This document shows, in pieces, positions 33,518-44,763 of a stretch of 64,000 nt of DNA. Where the stretch lies: assembly GCA_036346405.1 (NCBI GenBank), contig CM070568.1:2920221-2984220 (forward strand). The letters are read 5' to 3'. Numbering within the stretch: the stretch's first letter is position 1; each line of letters opens with the position of its first letter. The notes under the pieces were generated by a model. That model was not told where the DNA came from. It worked only from the letters and a program-made list of their open reading frames with translations, and ran no database searches. The position numbers and the translations under genes are program-made. The DNA is from Phyllostachys edulis. Its lineage: Eukaryota > Streptophyta > Magnoliopsida > Poales > Poaceae.

Positions 33518-34583
33518 CACAGACGGTTTTTAATACTAACCGTCTGTGATAAGATACTTATCACAAATAGTTCTTAATACGAACCGCCTGTGATAAGATA
33601 CTTATCACAAACGGTTATGTCGTCACAGATGGTTTTTGTATGAAACCGTCTGTGATTCGCAACGCGGGAGTTCGAAAAATTTTGAATGCGTGCGCGGGAG
33701 ACTAAATGTTTTGGCGCTGTCCTTATATATTATAGCCACCCCATCCTTGTTTTCCATCAGTCTCACCCTCTCCCCTCCCCACACCGAGCTCCGGCGACCA
33801 CCCTCGATTCCCCGTCGCGGTTCAGCGAGGAGACACAATCGACGACGACGAGGAGGAGGGATGCAAAGGAGCTCCTTGTCTGCCGCAAGAGGTAGACCGT
33901 CGAAAGGTATGTGTACATCCCCATAACATACATAATTTGTTGGCTGTTTGTTATAAAGAAAATTATCTTAATTTTGTGTTACGTAAGGTCGGAGCGTCGC
34001 TGGAGGTTTTCAGTCGTCTCTCCTTGCCAACGAGCTTGAGTCGAACTCGATGACATACAAGAACATCTTGTGATATGCTGGTGAGGTACAGAGAGGAGCT
34101 CACAAGACCAATCCAAGAAGCCGATGAGTTCTTCAAGAGCTTGGAGGCATAGATGGTTTCTAGCTAGTTTAACTTTGTAACTTTATTCTGTTTTTCCCAT
34201 TCGGAGGGGACGTTGTAAAACCTTTTGGTTTCCCTTTCCTATAATGTGTTTGCCATCAAAATTTTAATTGGATTTTAGTTATCTTGCTAGAGGTTGCATA
34301 TGGAAACTACTGTCTGTGATAAGTAATTATTACATACGGTTCTTATTCAGAACCGTCTGTAAAAATAGACTATCATAGACGGTTCTGAACAAGAACTGTC
34401 TGTGATAAGTAATTATCACATACGGTTCTTGTTCAGAACCGTCTATGATAGCTTTTTCACAGACGGTTCAAAAACCGTCTGTGATGACCTCATGTCATCA
34501 CTGACCCATAAACTCAGACGGCTCACGAAACCGTCTGTGATGATGTTTTTGAACCGTCTGTGAAGAACTTTTCTGCAGTAGTG
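33518..34583 (+). mobile_element. CACTA derivative carrying a captured KNOX gene fragment
   Basis: The right end is TTTTCTGCAGTAGTG (34569-34583), the reverse complement of a CACTA terminus. Both flanks are packed with CACAGACGGTT/AACCGTCTGTG inverted motifs (33518-33650 and about 34305-34568), which serve as subterminal repeats. A CACTA-type left terminus is not visible at the start of the repeats, so that end appears truncated. The centre (33660-34300) is not transposase but gene-like sequence, described separately. The element cannot encode its own transposase. Confidence 0.75.
33861..34152 (+). pseudogene. Captured KNOX (KNOTTED1-like homeobox) fragment
   Basis: At 34075-34149 the plus strand reads MLVRYREELTRPIQEADEFF and then KSLEA before a TAG at 34150. 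This matches the conserved KNOX block (Y-C-x-M-L-V-(K/R)-(F/Y)-REELTRP) of class I KNOTTED1-like transcription factors; the homeodomain itself is absent. Upstream lie a TATA-like TTATATATTATA (about 33723-33734), a GC-rich leader, an ATG at 33861 and a plausible 5' splice site (AAAG/GTATGTG at 33906/33907) with an acceptor near 33987. The spliced upstream frame ends at 34074 and is not in phase with the KNOX block. The host KNOX genes act in meristem maintenance. This piece is too short and broken to do so, but could be transcribed. The KNOX match is firm; the exon model is tentative. Confidence 0.75.
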
Positions 34584-36068
34584 TTTCTTACTAGATCAAC
34601 TACCCCAATGGTTAAGCAAGTTTTTGAGGGATCAATTAGTTATCATAGCACTCTTAGCTATGTTATTCAATGACATTCTCTAACTATTTGTATTAGCAAA
34701 TTCATTAACCTACCATTAGCTTTAGATCTTCATCTAACACAAAACTCTGCTCATCAGACAACAGAAAGGAAATCTCCTGAACTGAAAAGCTACTGTCTAA
34801 ACTTCATACTAATTCAGACTTCAAATTTTTGTTTAATCACGTGAGTGATTCAAATGAAAGTTACTCTAGATTAATATCTAATTCCAGGTTTACTACTCAG
34901 GGCACTTATCACCTAATTTCCGAAATGATCTAACCATTGCCAGGCTCTTGTTCATAACATGCAGAGAAAGAGTAGACAGTGACACAGAGAGGGAGCAACT
35001 AGGAGAGGCCCAGGGGCTCTCGGGCGGCACTGGTCGACAGCAGTGGAGTGGCGGCGATGGCCAAAATGGGACCGGGGAAGAGGTACGACTATGAGGGTGG
35101 TGGAGTGGAGGCTCGGGTGGCCCTGTGGCGGCGCGGCAAGGCCGAGCGGCGGCCGACAGTGAAGACGGCAAGGTGAGGCGGAGCCGAAGAGGAATAGGGG
35201 GAAATTAGGGGAAGCATGAGCACTAGGTGGTTGATGTGAACTCACCGTGTGGTCGGAGGGAGCCGCGGTGGCCAGAGGTGGGTTGGCGACAGTGACCATG
35301 GGCGACGCGGAGTGGCCAACGGCGGCAGCGACCTGAGGAGGTAGAGAGCACAAATTAGAGGTAGGGGGTAGAGAGAGGCAAGAAGGTACTCCCGTAGGAA
35401 GGAATTGAAGGGAGGGTCGCCGGAGAAGAAGCGGCAATGGCTACACAAAGGCTGACAGTACAAGCGAATTTTTAAATATAGATTCATAACTATAAAAATC
35501 ATGAAACTTTTTGGGGAAGCTTCTGACAAAGTCTAGTTCATGATGTAATTTTTGTAGAATTTTATTTGTTTCTTAGTTTTCTTTAAAAATATTTTAAGCT
35601 CTTGATTTTATTAATTGATTTAGGAAGAGAAAATTTTCATTAGAAAAACAGAATAGAACTTTAGGCTTGCTAAAAATTCTACCAATTGCTTTAAGAATTC
35701 TAATCGGCTTTTGGACATGATTTCATCTTTAGTGTTTACAATTCATGTAATACTTAAATCATTAGGTTTAGCATTTTATGCCCCTAAGGTTTCTAATTCT
35801 TGTAATATCTCAAGGTAACACTTGTCATGGTGATTTACTGGTATATGATTATTTCGCTTTTACGATTTAGGTTCCTAGGGTTCCCGTATCTAAGGTTTCT
35901 GCATTTAGGGTTTTCTGTTGTACATTACTTGTGACGACAAGAGAAAACATAGATCAAATAACTCCCGAAAATGCAGGCGAAAATGAGATGGCACAGATAA
36001 CTATACAAAAAGTTTTAAAAAATCTCGTATTTTTTTGCATTTAGGCATTTTTAGGATGTTACACCAAG

Positions 36069-36490
36069 GCCCAAGCAGACTTTACCGGCCTATATTGCAC
36101 CAAAGGCCCAATGTCAGGCTAGGACAGGTGAGTTTCTTGTGAAGCCACCGCTTCCGGGTTCAGTGTCAGAGAGGCGACCTGATCAACCTAGGGGGAACCA
36201 GGTGCTATCCCACCGCTAGATGCCTCTAGAAGGACCCTAGGTTCAAAGCAGGGACATTCCACCTCCAGAATACCATGTATTGGGCAAATACCATCCGACC
36301 CCCCAATTGGCGACCAGAGCCGGAAGTTGCGAAATCGGCGGCCACCGTTCCACCAATGGGTTCATGGGAAGCCGCAGCAGTGAATACTTCAGGTAGCGGG
36401 AGGGGCGGTGCTATTGGAGACAACTGGATGGCCCCGAGGCGTGCGTCAAGGACCTCACGGGACACGTTGTTGGGCCCTCTCTGTAGGGGG
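36069..36490 (-). pseudogene. LINE ORF1, N-terminal part
   Basis: On the minus strand a frame from about 36240 down to 36069 reads through VDQVASLTLNPEAVASQETH and IGPLVQYRPVKSAW, interrupted by TAG stops. It joins in frame with the ORF1 piece left of the solo LTR once the CCAAG duplication is removed. A further open piece, 36465-36226, precedes it in another frame. Only the continuity and position identify it as ORF1; no RNA-binding motif was seen here. The 5' limit near 36490 is approximate. Confidence 0.55.
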
Positions 36491-38523
36491 TTAATAACAT
36501 ATAATTAAAAACATTAATGATTAAATGTATGTATTAGAGACGATATCTAAAACCATGCGTAAGAAAGAAGCCGAGGTGGCAGATAGATTGGTGTCAACGG
36601 AGACAAAATCCTAGTTGTTGCAGGTTACTCCCAAAGTCCCAAACATGGGGGAAGGACGAGGCGAAACTAGCTATTGGGGAAGCGCAGGAGCCAAGGAAGT
36701 GAACTAGCCTAGCATGCAGGCGAACAAACTGGAACAAAGAGGGAGCGCGCCCAGGGAAGGGACATGCTCCATTTCTTCCTCCATCACCCCGGTTTGACCA
36801 AATAAGCCCAACTACCGCCCTCCACGTTGTCGCCCACTCCTCTTCCATTCTATTCCTCCCTAGCCTCGTCAACCCAACCTCCCCGGCAGGCAAAGGCAAC
36901 CACGAACCACGATGCTGATGTCTCACAGAGCCGGCGGTTTCCAAACCACCATCACATTTAAATATTAACACAAATGTTTCTTTCTAGTTCCTCCATTTGG
37001 CCTGTTTCATGTCGCTTGACTGCTTCCATGGATGATTGAAAGCTTCCTGTTTCTTTGGCGAGACTATAAAGGTGCTCCTTGTTGATTTGGCATGCATGTT
37101 TGCTTTTCATTGTAGCACCATGGATTGGATGCTTCATCGATTCATCCGCTCTTCTTTTTTCTCTTCCTCCCTATCCAAATCCTTGCGTTAATGCAAGAAC
37201 CATCTGCTGATTTTGCTTGGCCCAAAGATTGTGATATTTTTTGGGGCAATACACTGTCATTAAAAACTTCTCTCTCTCTTTTCCCCTTTTTTGGCCAAAG
37301 CTCCTAGAGCCTCCACCCCTTTATTTGGGATTTGGATGATAGCTCCAAAGAGTTATCGGTGCAGCTGCTTTGGCCTGTTTGGTTAGTTTATTCAGTTTGG
37401 AACTTTCCCTTCATTGCTTCAGACAGCTTGTCAAACTCCATTTTTGTAACGCGCGCGTCATTGGTTTTGCCGCATCCTCTCATTTGCTCTACATCATGCC
37501 TCCTCCCAAAGGAAAAGATGCCCCCAATTTTACAAGATCTCGCTGCTTCTCCCTTTTTTTCACATGAAAAGTGCTAGTTTGTTTTGGTTTCCTTCTTCCG
37601 AGGTACCTCTCCACTCCGAACTAGTATAATATTTTCTTCACTATTTAGGATACAAAGTATTGCAAAATTAAGACAAGGCCTTCTTTGCTTATGCTTTTTC
37701 AGTCTTGAAAGGAATTAGAATAGTCATGCTTGTTCTTGTCAACAAACTCAATCACCTCTGTTCTTCTTATCCATTGTTTTGATGCGGTTTAATTTCCGGC
37801 GGTTTTGTTTGATTTTCTTCGGTGTGTTGAATTTTTTTTTCTCAAATTTAATCTCTCATGACATGGTATTAGTACCAGTAGCATCTCCCCATATAGAGCT
37901 TCTGATAGCAGCTTTAAATTTACTCAGGCCAACTCTCTAGATTGTTCCTTCGTGGAAGTTGGACCATACATACTTGCCCTGATCTGTGCCACAATCTTGG
38001 TGAAAATATTTCCTTTCAAGGCTTCTCAAAACAATGCTTAAAAATTAACTATACTGTATTATATGGAAATAGTTTTCTTTTGTTTAATCATTATGACTTC
38101 TTGCCAGTTCTTTCCTATCTACTGACATTTAATTCTTAAATTTCCTCAATTATAAAGGGAAAATATTTAGTTCAGTGACCTGAGAATTTTTTTTTGCCAT
38201 TTAGGTTGGTCATATTTAAGTAATGTTTCTAAATGGACAGTTGGTGCCTTTCCCCTTTCTCCTAATGGCTTTGAATTGTGTTTCTTCTATTTGTTTCTCC
38301 AAAAGAACTAGTCTTGGTATTGCTTTCGCTATGCCTACCTTTGCTTTACTATTGTCATCACAAGACTCTTCTGCACAGTTTGGTGAAACATGCAAACTTC
38401 TACCTACCTCACCTGTTCTTAGAACCCTTTCGCAGGCACTAGTGCAGCTCTCTTCATTGCTCACTAATTGCTTTTGTGTGTAAGCTATTCATTTGATGCT
38501 GAAAGCAGAAGCTGAGTGCAGAA
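36491..38523 (+). other. Upstream region and probable 5' leader of the 5-phosphatase gene
   Basis: No transposon ends were recognised. A pyrimidine-rich stretch (about 37147-37175) and a TATA-like box (37064) suggest a promoter and leader. An ATG at 38496 overlaps the gene's start out of frame. Short open frames here show no family resemblance. A 5' UTR intron is possible but cannot be placed. Confidence 0.4.
37064..37072 (+). promoter_or_regulatory. Possible TATA box of the 5-phosphatase gene
   Basis: CTATAAAGG stands 1.45 kb before the start codon and is followed by a CT-rich leader-like segment. This is a sequence-only guess; no transcription start is known. Confidence 0.25.
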
Positions 38524-41500
38524 ATGGACCAGAAAACCAGCAGACGGAAGAAGGTAACATCGCCTTTTCTCTTCTCTTCAGGAAAATTTCGTAATTTCAG
38601 ATGATTATTAGTCAGTTTAGTTGCTTGCCTTTCGCAGTTTCTTCTTCCCAAAGTTTTTGGTACAAAGGATAGGAACGCCTCGTCAAGACGTAGTATTGAG
38701 TGCTCCATCAACTCCACTGGTTGGTTCTTGAGTTCAGAATATCCTTTTAACAGCAAAGCAACCATCTTTACCTCTTTTGTAATTCATGATAAGAAGAATC
38801 CATTCTCATGTGTGCTTTTGATTCTCATGAGTACGAGTGACTCATATCCTAATCTACTAGAACTTAGAGTTGTATTCTAAAAGGATTCATATCCTAATAA
38901 TAGGATTACAATTTCTACATCTTTTTAGAAGAGAATTAGATGATACTATATAAAACCATAAGGGGTGGTCATGAAGAACACAAATTACAAACTAACTCAT
39001 CCGAAGCAAAAGGTGTATAAGAGGATTAGAGACTAAGTTATTATTTAGCACTAGATTTTTTGTATATAGTAAGGATCTAAGGGTCCTAAAAGGTTTGAGA
39101 GGGTTATGAGAGAGCGACAATCCTTTTTACTCTTTTGAGGTTGTGCTTAAGGAATTTGCGGCCGGCTTCGCCAAATCTTTTCTCTCTCATCAAGATTATT
39201 TCGTTGTTGTTATTAATTTTTCTCTACGGGATTCATCTACTTCGTTCTTGATATCGTGCACGCTCGTGTGCCGTATCTCGCAACTCTGATCCGATTTGGA
39301 AGTTTTTGCACATAAGAAGGGGTATCATACAGGCGAACGAGTCGGCAAGAAACGCACAAGGGGGAAAGCCCCTCTCCTAAAAACCCTAGCCACCACCAAA
39401 CAAGCCCCCCTCTCCTCCTCCCTTCTTCGTCGCCGCCGCCGTCGACAGTCGCTAGCCGGCTAGCGGCAGCGGTGGGGCTTCTTCTTCTCGGTGGTGGCGC
39501 CTAATCTGCATCGCGCTCCTGATGTCCGTCGTCTGTCTGTCGATTTCTAATGGTGTGGACTTTCGTCGAGGTTGGATCTGGGGCCCTTCTCCACCGGCTC
39601 GTCTTCAGGCGTGGCGATCTGGGGCCCTTCTCCGCTGGCTTCTTCTGGCGGCGCGGCTTCATCGTTGGCATGACGACGGAGGTGGCGCGGTGTAGATCTA
39701 GTTTTGGCTCAACTCCTCCTCAGTGCACGGTTGTTGACCGGCCGACGTGTGAGCTGTGGTGGACGTCACCTTCCTTTGGTGTTGGTGGCGGTTGGCCGTT
39801 GGGAATGTTGCGAACGTCATCTTGGCGATCTGGCCTTCATTGGTTGGATCCAGCGACGAGGTCGTATTGTGGCGTGGTTTTGGAGCGCTGGTACCTTCGA
39901 TCCGGGTTGAAAACTCTTGATCTAGCCTTTGCTGGTTGGATCTGGCAATGACATCGACCTGAGCGGCGTTACCTTCTTGAAGGCGTTGCTTTGGAGAACC
40001 GGTACCTGAGCTCTGGAGTGAAAACTCCTGATCTGACCCTCGTTGGTTGGATCTAGCGACGACGACGTAAGTCGTATCCCTTCTTAGAGTCACCGCTACG
40101 AAGACTAGCCCATCATCACCTCTTTGCTGCGCAGCTACTATTCGCATGTGAACGATCTCCTGGTTGGTCCTGGAGACGAGACTAGGTGGTTTTTTTTAGG
40201 CTAGCCTTTGTATGATAATTTGTTTGTCATTGTTGGCTTTTTGGCCGTTTTTTAATTTTAAGCTTTTAGCTGATGATGGTGTAATGGTTGTGTGCATCCC
40301 TAATTGGTGCAGAGACCGGAAGTTGTACTTCCATTATCTATTAAAAAAATAAGAAGGGTATCAAGGTATAACATGATGTATACTAGTTTTGCGGCATGGT
40401 CATAACTCAGAGTTACTATTCATCTTTGGATTAACATTGCCAAAAGTTTCCGAATATGAATTTATTCAAATTCAAACATCTTTTTTGGTGTTTTGCAGTT
40501 GATTTCAAAGAGAGTCCAGTGCAGTCACCAGTGGCTTCCACGTCAGCATCGTCCTCATCCTTCTTCAAAAGTTTTTCCGGTACCTATCTATTCCATGTTG
40601 TTCCACTACTACTGTCTTATTTCCTTGATTAATTTCAAATTACGTGTATCTAACCTCTTTAGACTTCAGAGCTGTTAATAAGCATGGCTTTCCTCCCCCT
40701 TTTCTGATTCAAATTTGTGCCAAGCAGAAAGTAGAAGTCTAAAATTCAGCGGTTTCAGTTCTCCTGCATCAACCACGAGTACCTATACCGAGGCTTTCAG
40801 GTAAGCACAGCTGTCAAGTAAAGCCACTAATGTTCTAAATAATTTTTATGGAATTGCTACATTCCATGTCACAAATAATCTCATGTTTTGAGTATCTCAG
40901 ATTCAGATATAACTTTTCATTTGTCTATCTTTTTTTCACAGGGTATTTGCAGCAACATGGAACGTAGCCGGGAAAACCCCAAATATGGAGTTGAATCTGA
41001 ATGACTTCCTGCCTTCTGATGACTACTCAGACATTTATGTGTTAGGGTATATACAACCTTAAACAACATAATCTTGTAGTATAATGTTTCATTTCTTGTC
41101 AGATAGACAATAGCATCTTACACGTTTCGCTTCCAGGTCACATCATTGTATTGTCGTTTTCATATTCCCTGCACCACAAAACATTTAAGTACATTTCCTG
41201 TCCTCGAGCTGCCCATTAATGGCATCTTTTATCTTGTGGTGTTCTTGCAATTGCATGTAAGGTCTAATTCTACTGATAATTATCTTGCAACTAACACTGT
41301 TACGTGTCTACTCTGTTGGCTACTTTAGTTGAGCAAATCAGACACCACTCTAACTAATGGTAACAAGTAAACATCGGAAATTTTAAGCTTTACCAATTAC
41401 CACATGTACTTAGTACAATAACTTCAATTACGCTGAAGTAACTAGCTAAGGCTTTTGCCACCATTGTTGTTGTAATGCAGATTCCAGGAAGTAGTCCCTC

Positions 41501-43231
41501 TCAACGCCGGGAACGTGCTTGTGATCGAGGACAACGAGCCGGCGGCAAGATGGCTCGCTCTCATCAACCAGGCACTGAACCGGCCGTCATCGTCAGATGC
41601 TTCTGTCATTTCTGAAACTTCAGCGAGCTGTTCATTCGGCCAATCTGCAGACGCGGCGCCCTCCGCCTCCGCGGTCTCCGTTCTCCACACGCCAAACTGG
41701 GCCGACGGGACGTCCAGCCCCTTCGACCCGTCTCTGCTCCACAAGAACAAGTCCTCCCACAAAGAAGTGCGACGCGCCGCCATCACCCGCGGGCGCCGGC
41801 TCAAGTCGTGCACCTGTCCGGTGGAGAGGACCAGGAGGCCGTACAGGGCGCCCTCGTGCCTGATGATGAGCTGCAGCAAGAACCAGCACGTCGTCGAGAG
41901 CGACACGACGACGTCGGACGAGGAGGAGGACGTCGTCGTCGACGAGGCCTCCATGGCGGCTAGCAGTAACAGCTTTGCGGGGTCTGACGTTGCGGATCCG
42001 GCAGCGGCGAGCCTTGGGAGGTACTGCCTGGTTGCGTGCAAGCAGATGGTGGGGCTGTTCGTGACGGTGTGGGCAAGGAGGGAGCTCGTGCGGCACGTCG
42101 GCCATGTCAGGTTCTGCTGCGTCGGCCGCGGCATCATGGGCTATCTCGGCAACAAGGTCGGTAATGTGCAACTGGTCTGAAATGTCTGAAACAAATGACA
42201 TGCACGTCTGAAGTTTGGTTTTGCAGGGGTGCATATCGGTGAGCATGTCGCTGCACCAGACGAGCCTCTGCTTCGTGTGCAGCCACTTGGCGTCCGGGGA
42301 GAAGGAAGGCGACGAGCTCAAGAGGAACTCGGACGTCGTCGAGATCCTCAAGAACACGCAGTTCCGACGGACCTGCAAGAGGTCGACCGGAGGGTTCCGG
42401 AAAGAATCCTTGAGCACGAGTAAGTAGTACTCTCACAGAGTCAGTCACTCACTGTGCGTTGGGTTCAATACATGTTGTCGGAATTGTGAGACTGACAATA
42501 CAAAGCATTGGTGTGTGGATTTCAGCCGTGTGGTCTGGTTAGGTGATCTGAATTACCGGATTGCTCTGAGCTACTCGGAGACCAAGATGCTTGTTGAGGC
42601 CAACGACTGGGACGCTCTCTTCGAGAAGGATCAAGTAATTAACCAACCCAATTCATCATTACATGATAGTGTTATTCTGTATACACTGTCTGAGTCGTAC
42701 AACTATTCTTTGGCATTGCGATCTGAACAGCTTAAGACTGAAAGAGAGAGTGGAGTTTTCAGAGGGTGGAATGAGGGCAAAATCTTCTTTGCTCCAACGT
42801 ACAAGTACTCATGGAACTCCGACAATTACGCTGGCGAGGGAGCGACATCAAAGAAGAAGAGGAGAACACCAGCATGGTAGGATCATCTCAAGAACATACC
42901 TTCAGTCATTCCAGCTTTCAGTACATTTCATCTAGCCCATGATATATTGTGCAGTGACTTGATATCGGTTTTCTGAATTTAATGGGATACATGGTCACTG
43001 CTGAGTGCTCATCAACTAAAACTTGGCAGGTGCGACCGGATCCTTTGGCACGGCGAAGGCATAGTGCAGGTGTCCTACATACGCGGGGAGTCGAAATTTT
43101 CAGACCATCGCCCTGTGTGTGGCGTGTTTATAGTTGAGGTTGCTGTTCTTGACTCCAGAATTACCAAGGTTGTATCCGGCACCAACATGAAAGTTGGCGC
43201 AGAGGAACTCCTACCACCAAGTAGCACCTAA
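38524..43231 (+). CDS. Inositol polyphosphate 5-phosphatase, ten coding exons, with a one-base frameshift in exon 7
   Basis: Exons: 38524-38553, 38638-38719, 40499-40579, 40728-40800, 40942-41046, 41481-42156, 42227-42419, 42526-42634, 42731-42876, 43030-43231 (TAA). All have GT/AG borders and phases agree, except that exon 7 needs one more base. The enzyme removes the 5-phosphate from inositol phosphates and phosphoinositides. Counting the missing base, the product is 565 residues: a Ser-rich N-terminus, TWNVAG (94-99), FQEVVPL (about 124), an acidic linker in exon 6, GDLNYR (420-425), PAWCDRILW (497-505) and SDHRPV (523-528). The last three are the family's catalytic and substrate-binding motifs. 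As written, exon 7 shifts frame near 42385-42392 after KNTQF..TCKRS, and the frame stops early in exon 8, losing those motifs. The +1 frame of exon 7 (RVPERILEH) leads correctly into exon 8. So it is either a recent pseudogene or a sequence error. Plant type I 5-phosphatase (CVP2-like) is the best match. Confidence 0.9.
39328..40348 (+). mobile_element. LINE-derived non-autonomous insertion in intron 2 of the 5-phosphatase gene
   Basis: The segment ends in an A-run and is flanked by near-identical ~16-bp copies, ATAAGAAGGGGTATCA (39312-39327) and ATAAGAAGGGTATCA (40349-40363), as expected for target-primed insertion. The tail (TGTGCATCCC...GCAGAGACCGG...CCATTATCTATTAAAAAAA) resembles plant LINE 3' ends. 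The front (AAAACCCTAGCCACCACC) resembles a LINE or host 5' UTR. About 39830-40070 contains a GAAAACTC(C/T)TGATCT...GTTGGATCT segment repeated with a period near 120 bp. There is no RT. It points in the same direction as the gene. Confidence 0.8.
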
Positions 43232-44138
43232 TAGCACACAGCTTTCATATGCATAGTTTTACAGGTAGCATAACAATGCTAATGCCAAGAGCTTGCAGAC
43301 CTGACTTTCGGACATTGTGTACACCACCGAGAATAGGAGATAGGAGTATACATAAGAGGCAATGGGAAGCATGCCCTTATCCCTGGCTCGGCGTTGTTGA
43401 CCATTATCTTGGTGAGTACAATTGATGCTACTGCAACCCTGCCTGCGCTCAGAGTTAACTGTTTCTTTCAAGAATCAAGATCAAAGATTGTTCTTTTCTG
43501 CATCGGGTTGGAAACTGAAGAATTGCCAAGACCATGAGTCACTGACTGATATCAACCTTTGTTTCTGTTATTAATTTGATTCGTTTGGGGCAAGGTTGGG
43601 GAGGCTATTACTGCGGTGTTAACTAGTTTTGTTCTTCAAAATCTGCAACTGTACGCATCTCCGTTACATATAAATTATTGAAGCATCAGAACTTCGGATA
43701 AGTTGTTACTTGGGAGTTGGGACAGATCATTCAAGTGTTCACCGGTTTCTGCTACTATAATGCCCAAACACCAGCTGCCTGTTTCTTTATTTGTTTTATG
43801 TTGCTCGAACACCCGACAACACATCAGCAGGTGTAACCGTTTTTAGAACACAGCGTCAATATCCTTTCACAAGGTCTATATGGTCCATGAATACTTGAGT
43901 AAAATATGTATAACAGGGTATTAGTTTATATGAATACAATCTCGAATTGAGATTTTTTTTTCATCTCAAGTATGGATGCAAAAGTTCAGAATGAGTTGCT
44001 CGTCCGAGCATCCGCAGTCCTCATTCCTTCCTCTCGGCACTCCTTACTGCAGAAAGCGCTCTCTCCCCTGCACCATCAAAGGACGAGACAACACGAAGAA
44101 AGCAGAGTTTCAAGGCAAGGATAAAATGTGATACCTCG
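43232..44138 (+). other. 3' flank of the 5-phosphatase gene
   Basis: Contains the presumed 3' UTR directly after the stop. No other coding signal and no transposon ends were seen up to the Mutator-like terminus at 44139. A polyadenylation site could not be placed with confidence. Confidence 0.45.
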
Positions 44139-44763
44139 GGTTATTAAGATACATACCACTGCAAAGTTGCAGGTTTTGAGATATATCACTATAAAAAAAT
44201 TTCATCGAAAAATGCCACTACAGAGTGTCTATTCTTTGAGATATACCATTATGCAAAATTTAGAAGCGTAATGCCCCTACCTTCTTCCTCCCTCCCATCC
44301 ATGACTGTTTTCTTCCTCATTCATGGCCGCCTTCTTCCCCTCAAGATCCGACGGTCGTTTCTCCACCTGCTCCCATGCCCGTGCCTCATCCTCCTCAACT
44401 CTCCCTCGTCTAGCGCCCACCTCCGTTCCTCCAATCTTGCCACCGCCGCCAAACCGAATCAAGGCCAGCGGTGACAACGACGAGTACAGAGGAAAGGGGG
44501 AGGTGGCCGACGGTGACAATGATGAGACTGACAATGTCGAAGAAGTGATGGATTCGAGCCAAAATGTCTGGCGACGATGGATCTGACATAGCTCCAGGCC
44601 ACCGTCTATGGGAAGGACTAGGGGGTGTATTTTGGTTGGTGCCATATTTTGCCATGCTTGAGTTAGACACCTTTGACTTTTCATCGTAGTTGTTTGGTTT
44701 ACTGTCACAACTATGATATACCATAATTTCCTAACATCTCACCTACTTGTCATAGACACATGG

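Larger units (their letters stand above)
29764..36063 (-). mobile_element. Solo LTR of a Gypsy-type element (about 5 kb without its own insertion)
   Basis: Identical 5-bp flanks, CCAAG at 29759-29763 and 36064-36068, prove a single insertion. On the minus strand it runs from TGTAACATCC (36063) to GGGGTCTAACA (29764), so it has TG...CA ends. No gag or pol, primer site or second LTR was found. It therefore looks like one LTR left after recombination. It is AT-rich in 31500-33250 and has a GC-rich stretch at about 34950-35440, a pattern common in long grass Gypsy LTRs. A CACTA derivative and a foldback repeat are nested in it (33271-34583). Confidence 0.8.
18850..36490 (-). mobile_element. L1-type LINE, split by two later insertions
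   Basis: ORF1 and ORF2 parts of a plant L1 element lie on the minus strand in order. ORF1 is at 36490-36069 and 29758-29268. The endonuclease starts at 29225-28628 and continues at 21940. RT and the zinc-binding tail follow down to about 19250. Two insertions with clean target duplications interrupt it: CAACT around 21946-28622 and CCAAG around 29764-36063. Removing both makes the reading frame continue across each site. The remaining LINE is about 4.7 kb, somewhat short for L1, so the 5' end is probably truncated. No clear poly-A or target duplication of the LINE itself was found; the lower limit near 18850 is approximate. Confidence 0.85.

Noticed and set aside
34952..35437. 161-codon Ser/Pro-rich minus-strand frame in the solo LTR
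   Set aside because: It lies in the GC-rich leader part of a long Gypsy-type LTR, where such frames arise from composition.
41515..42417. Minus-strand frames of 231 and 261 codons opposite the 5-phosphatase exon 6
   Set aside because: They are shadows of the GC-rich exon on the plus strand, whose splice sites and motifs clearly identify the coding strand.
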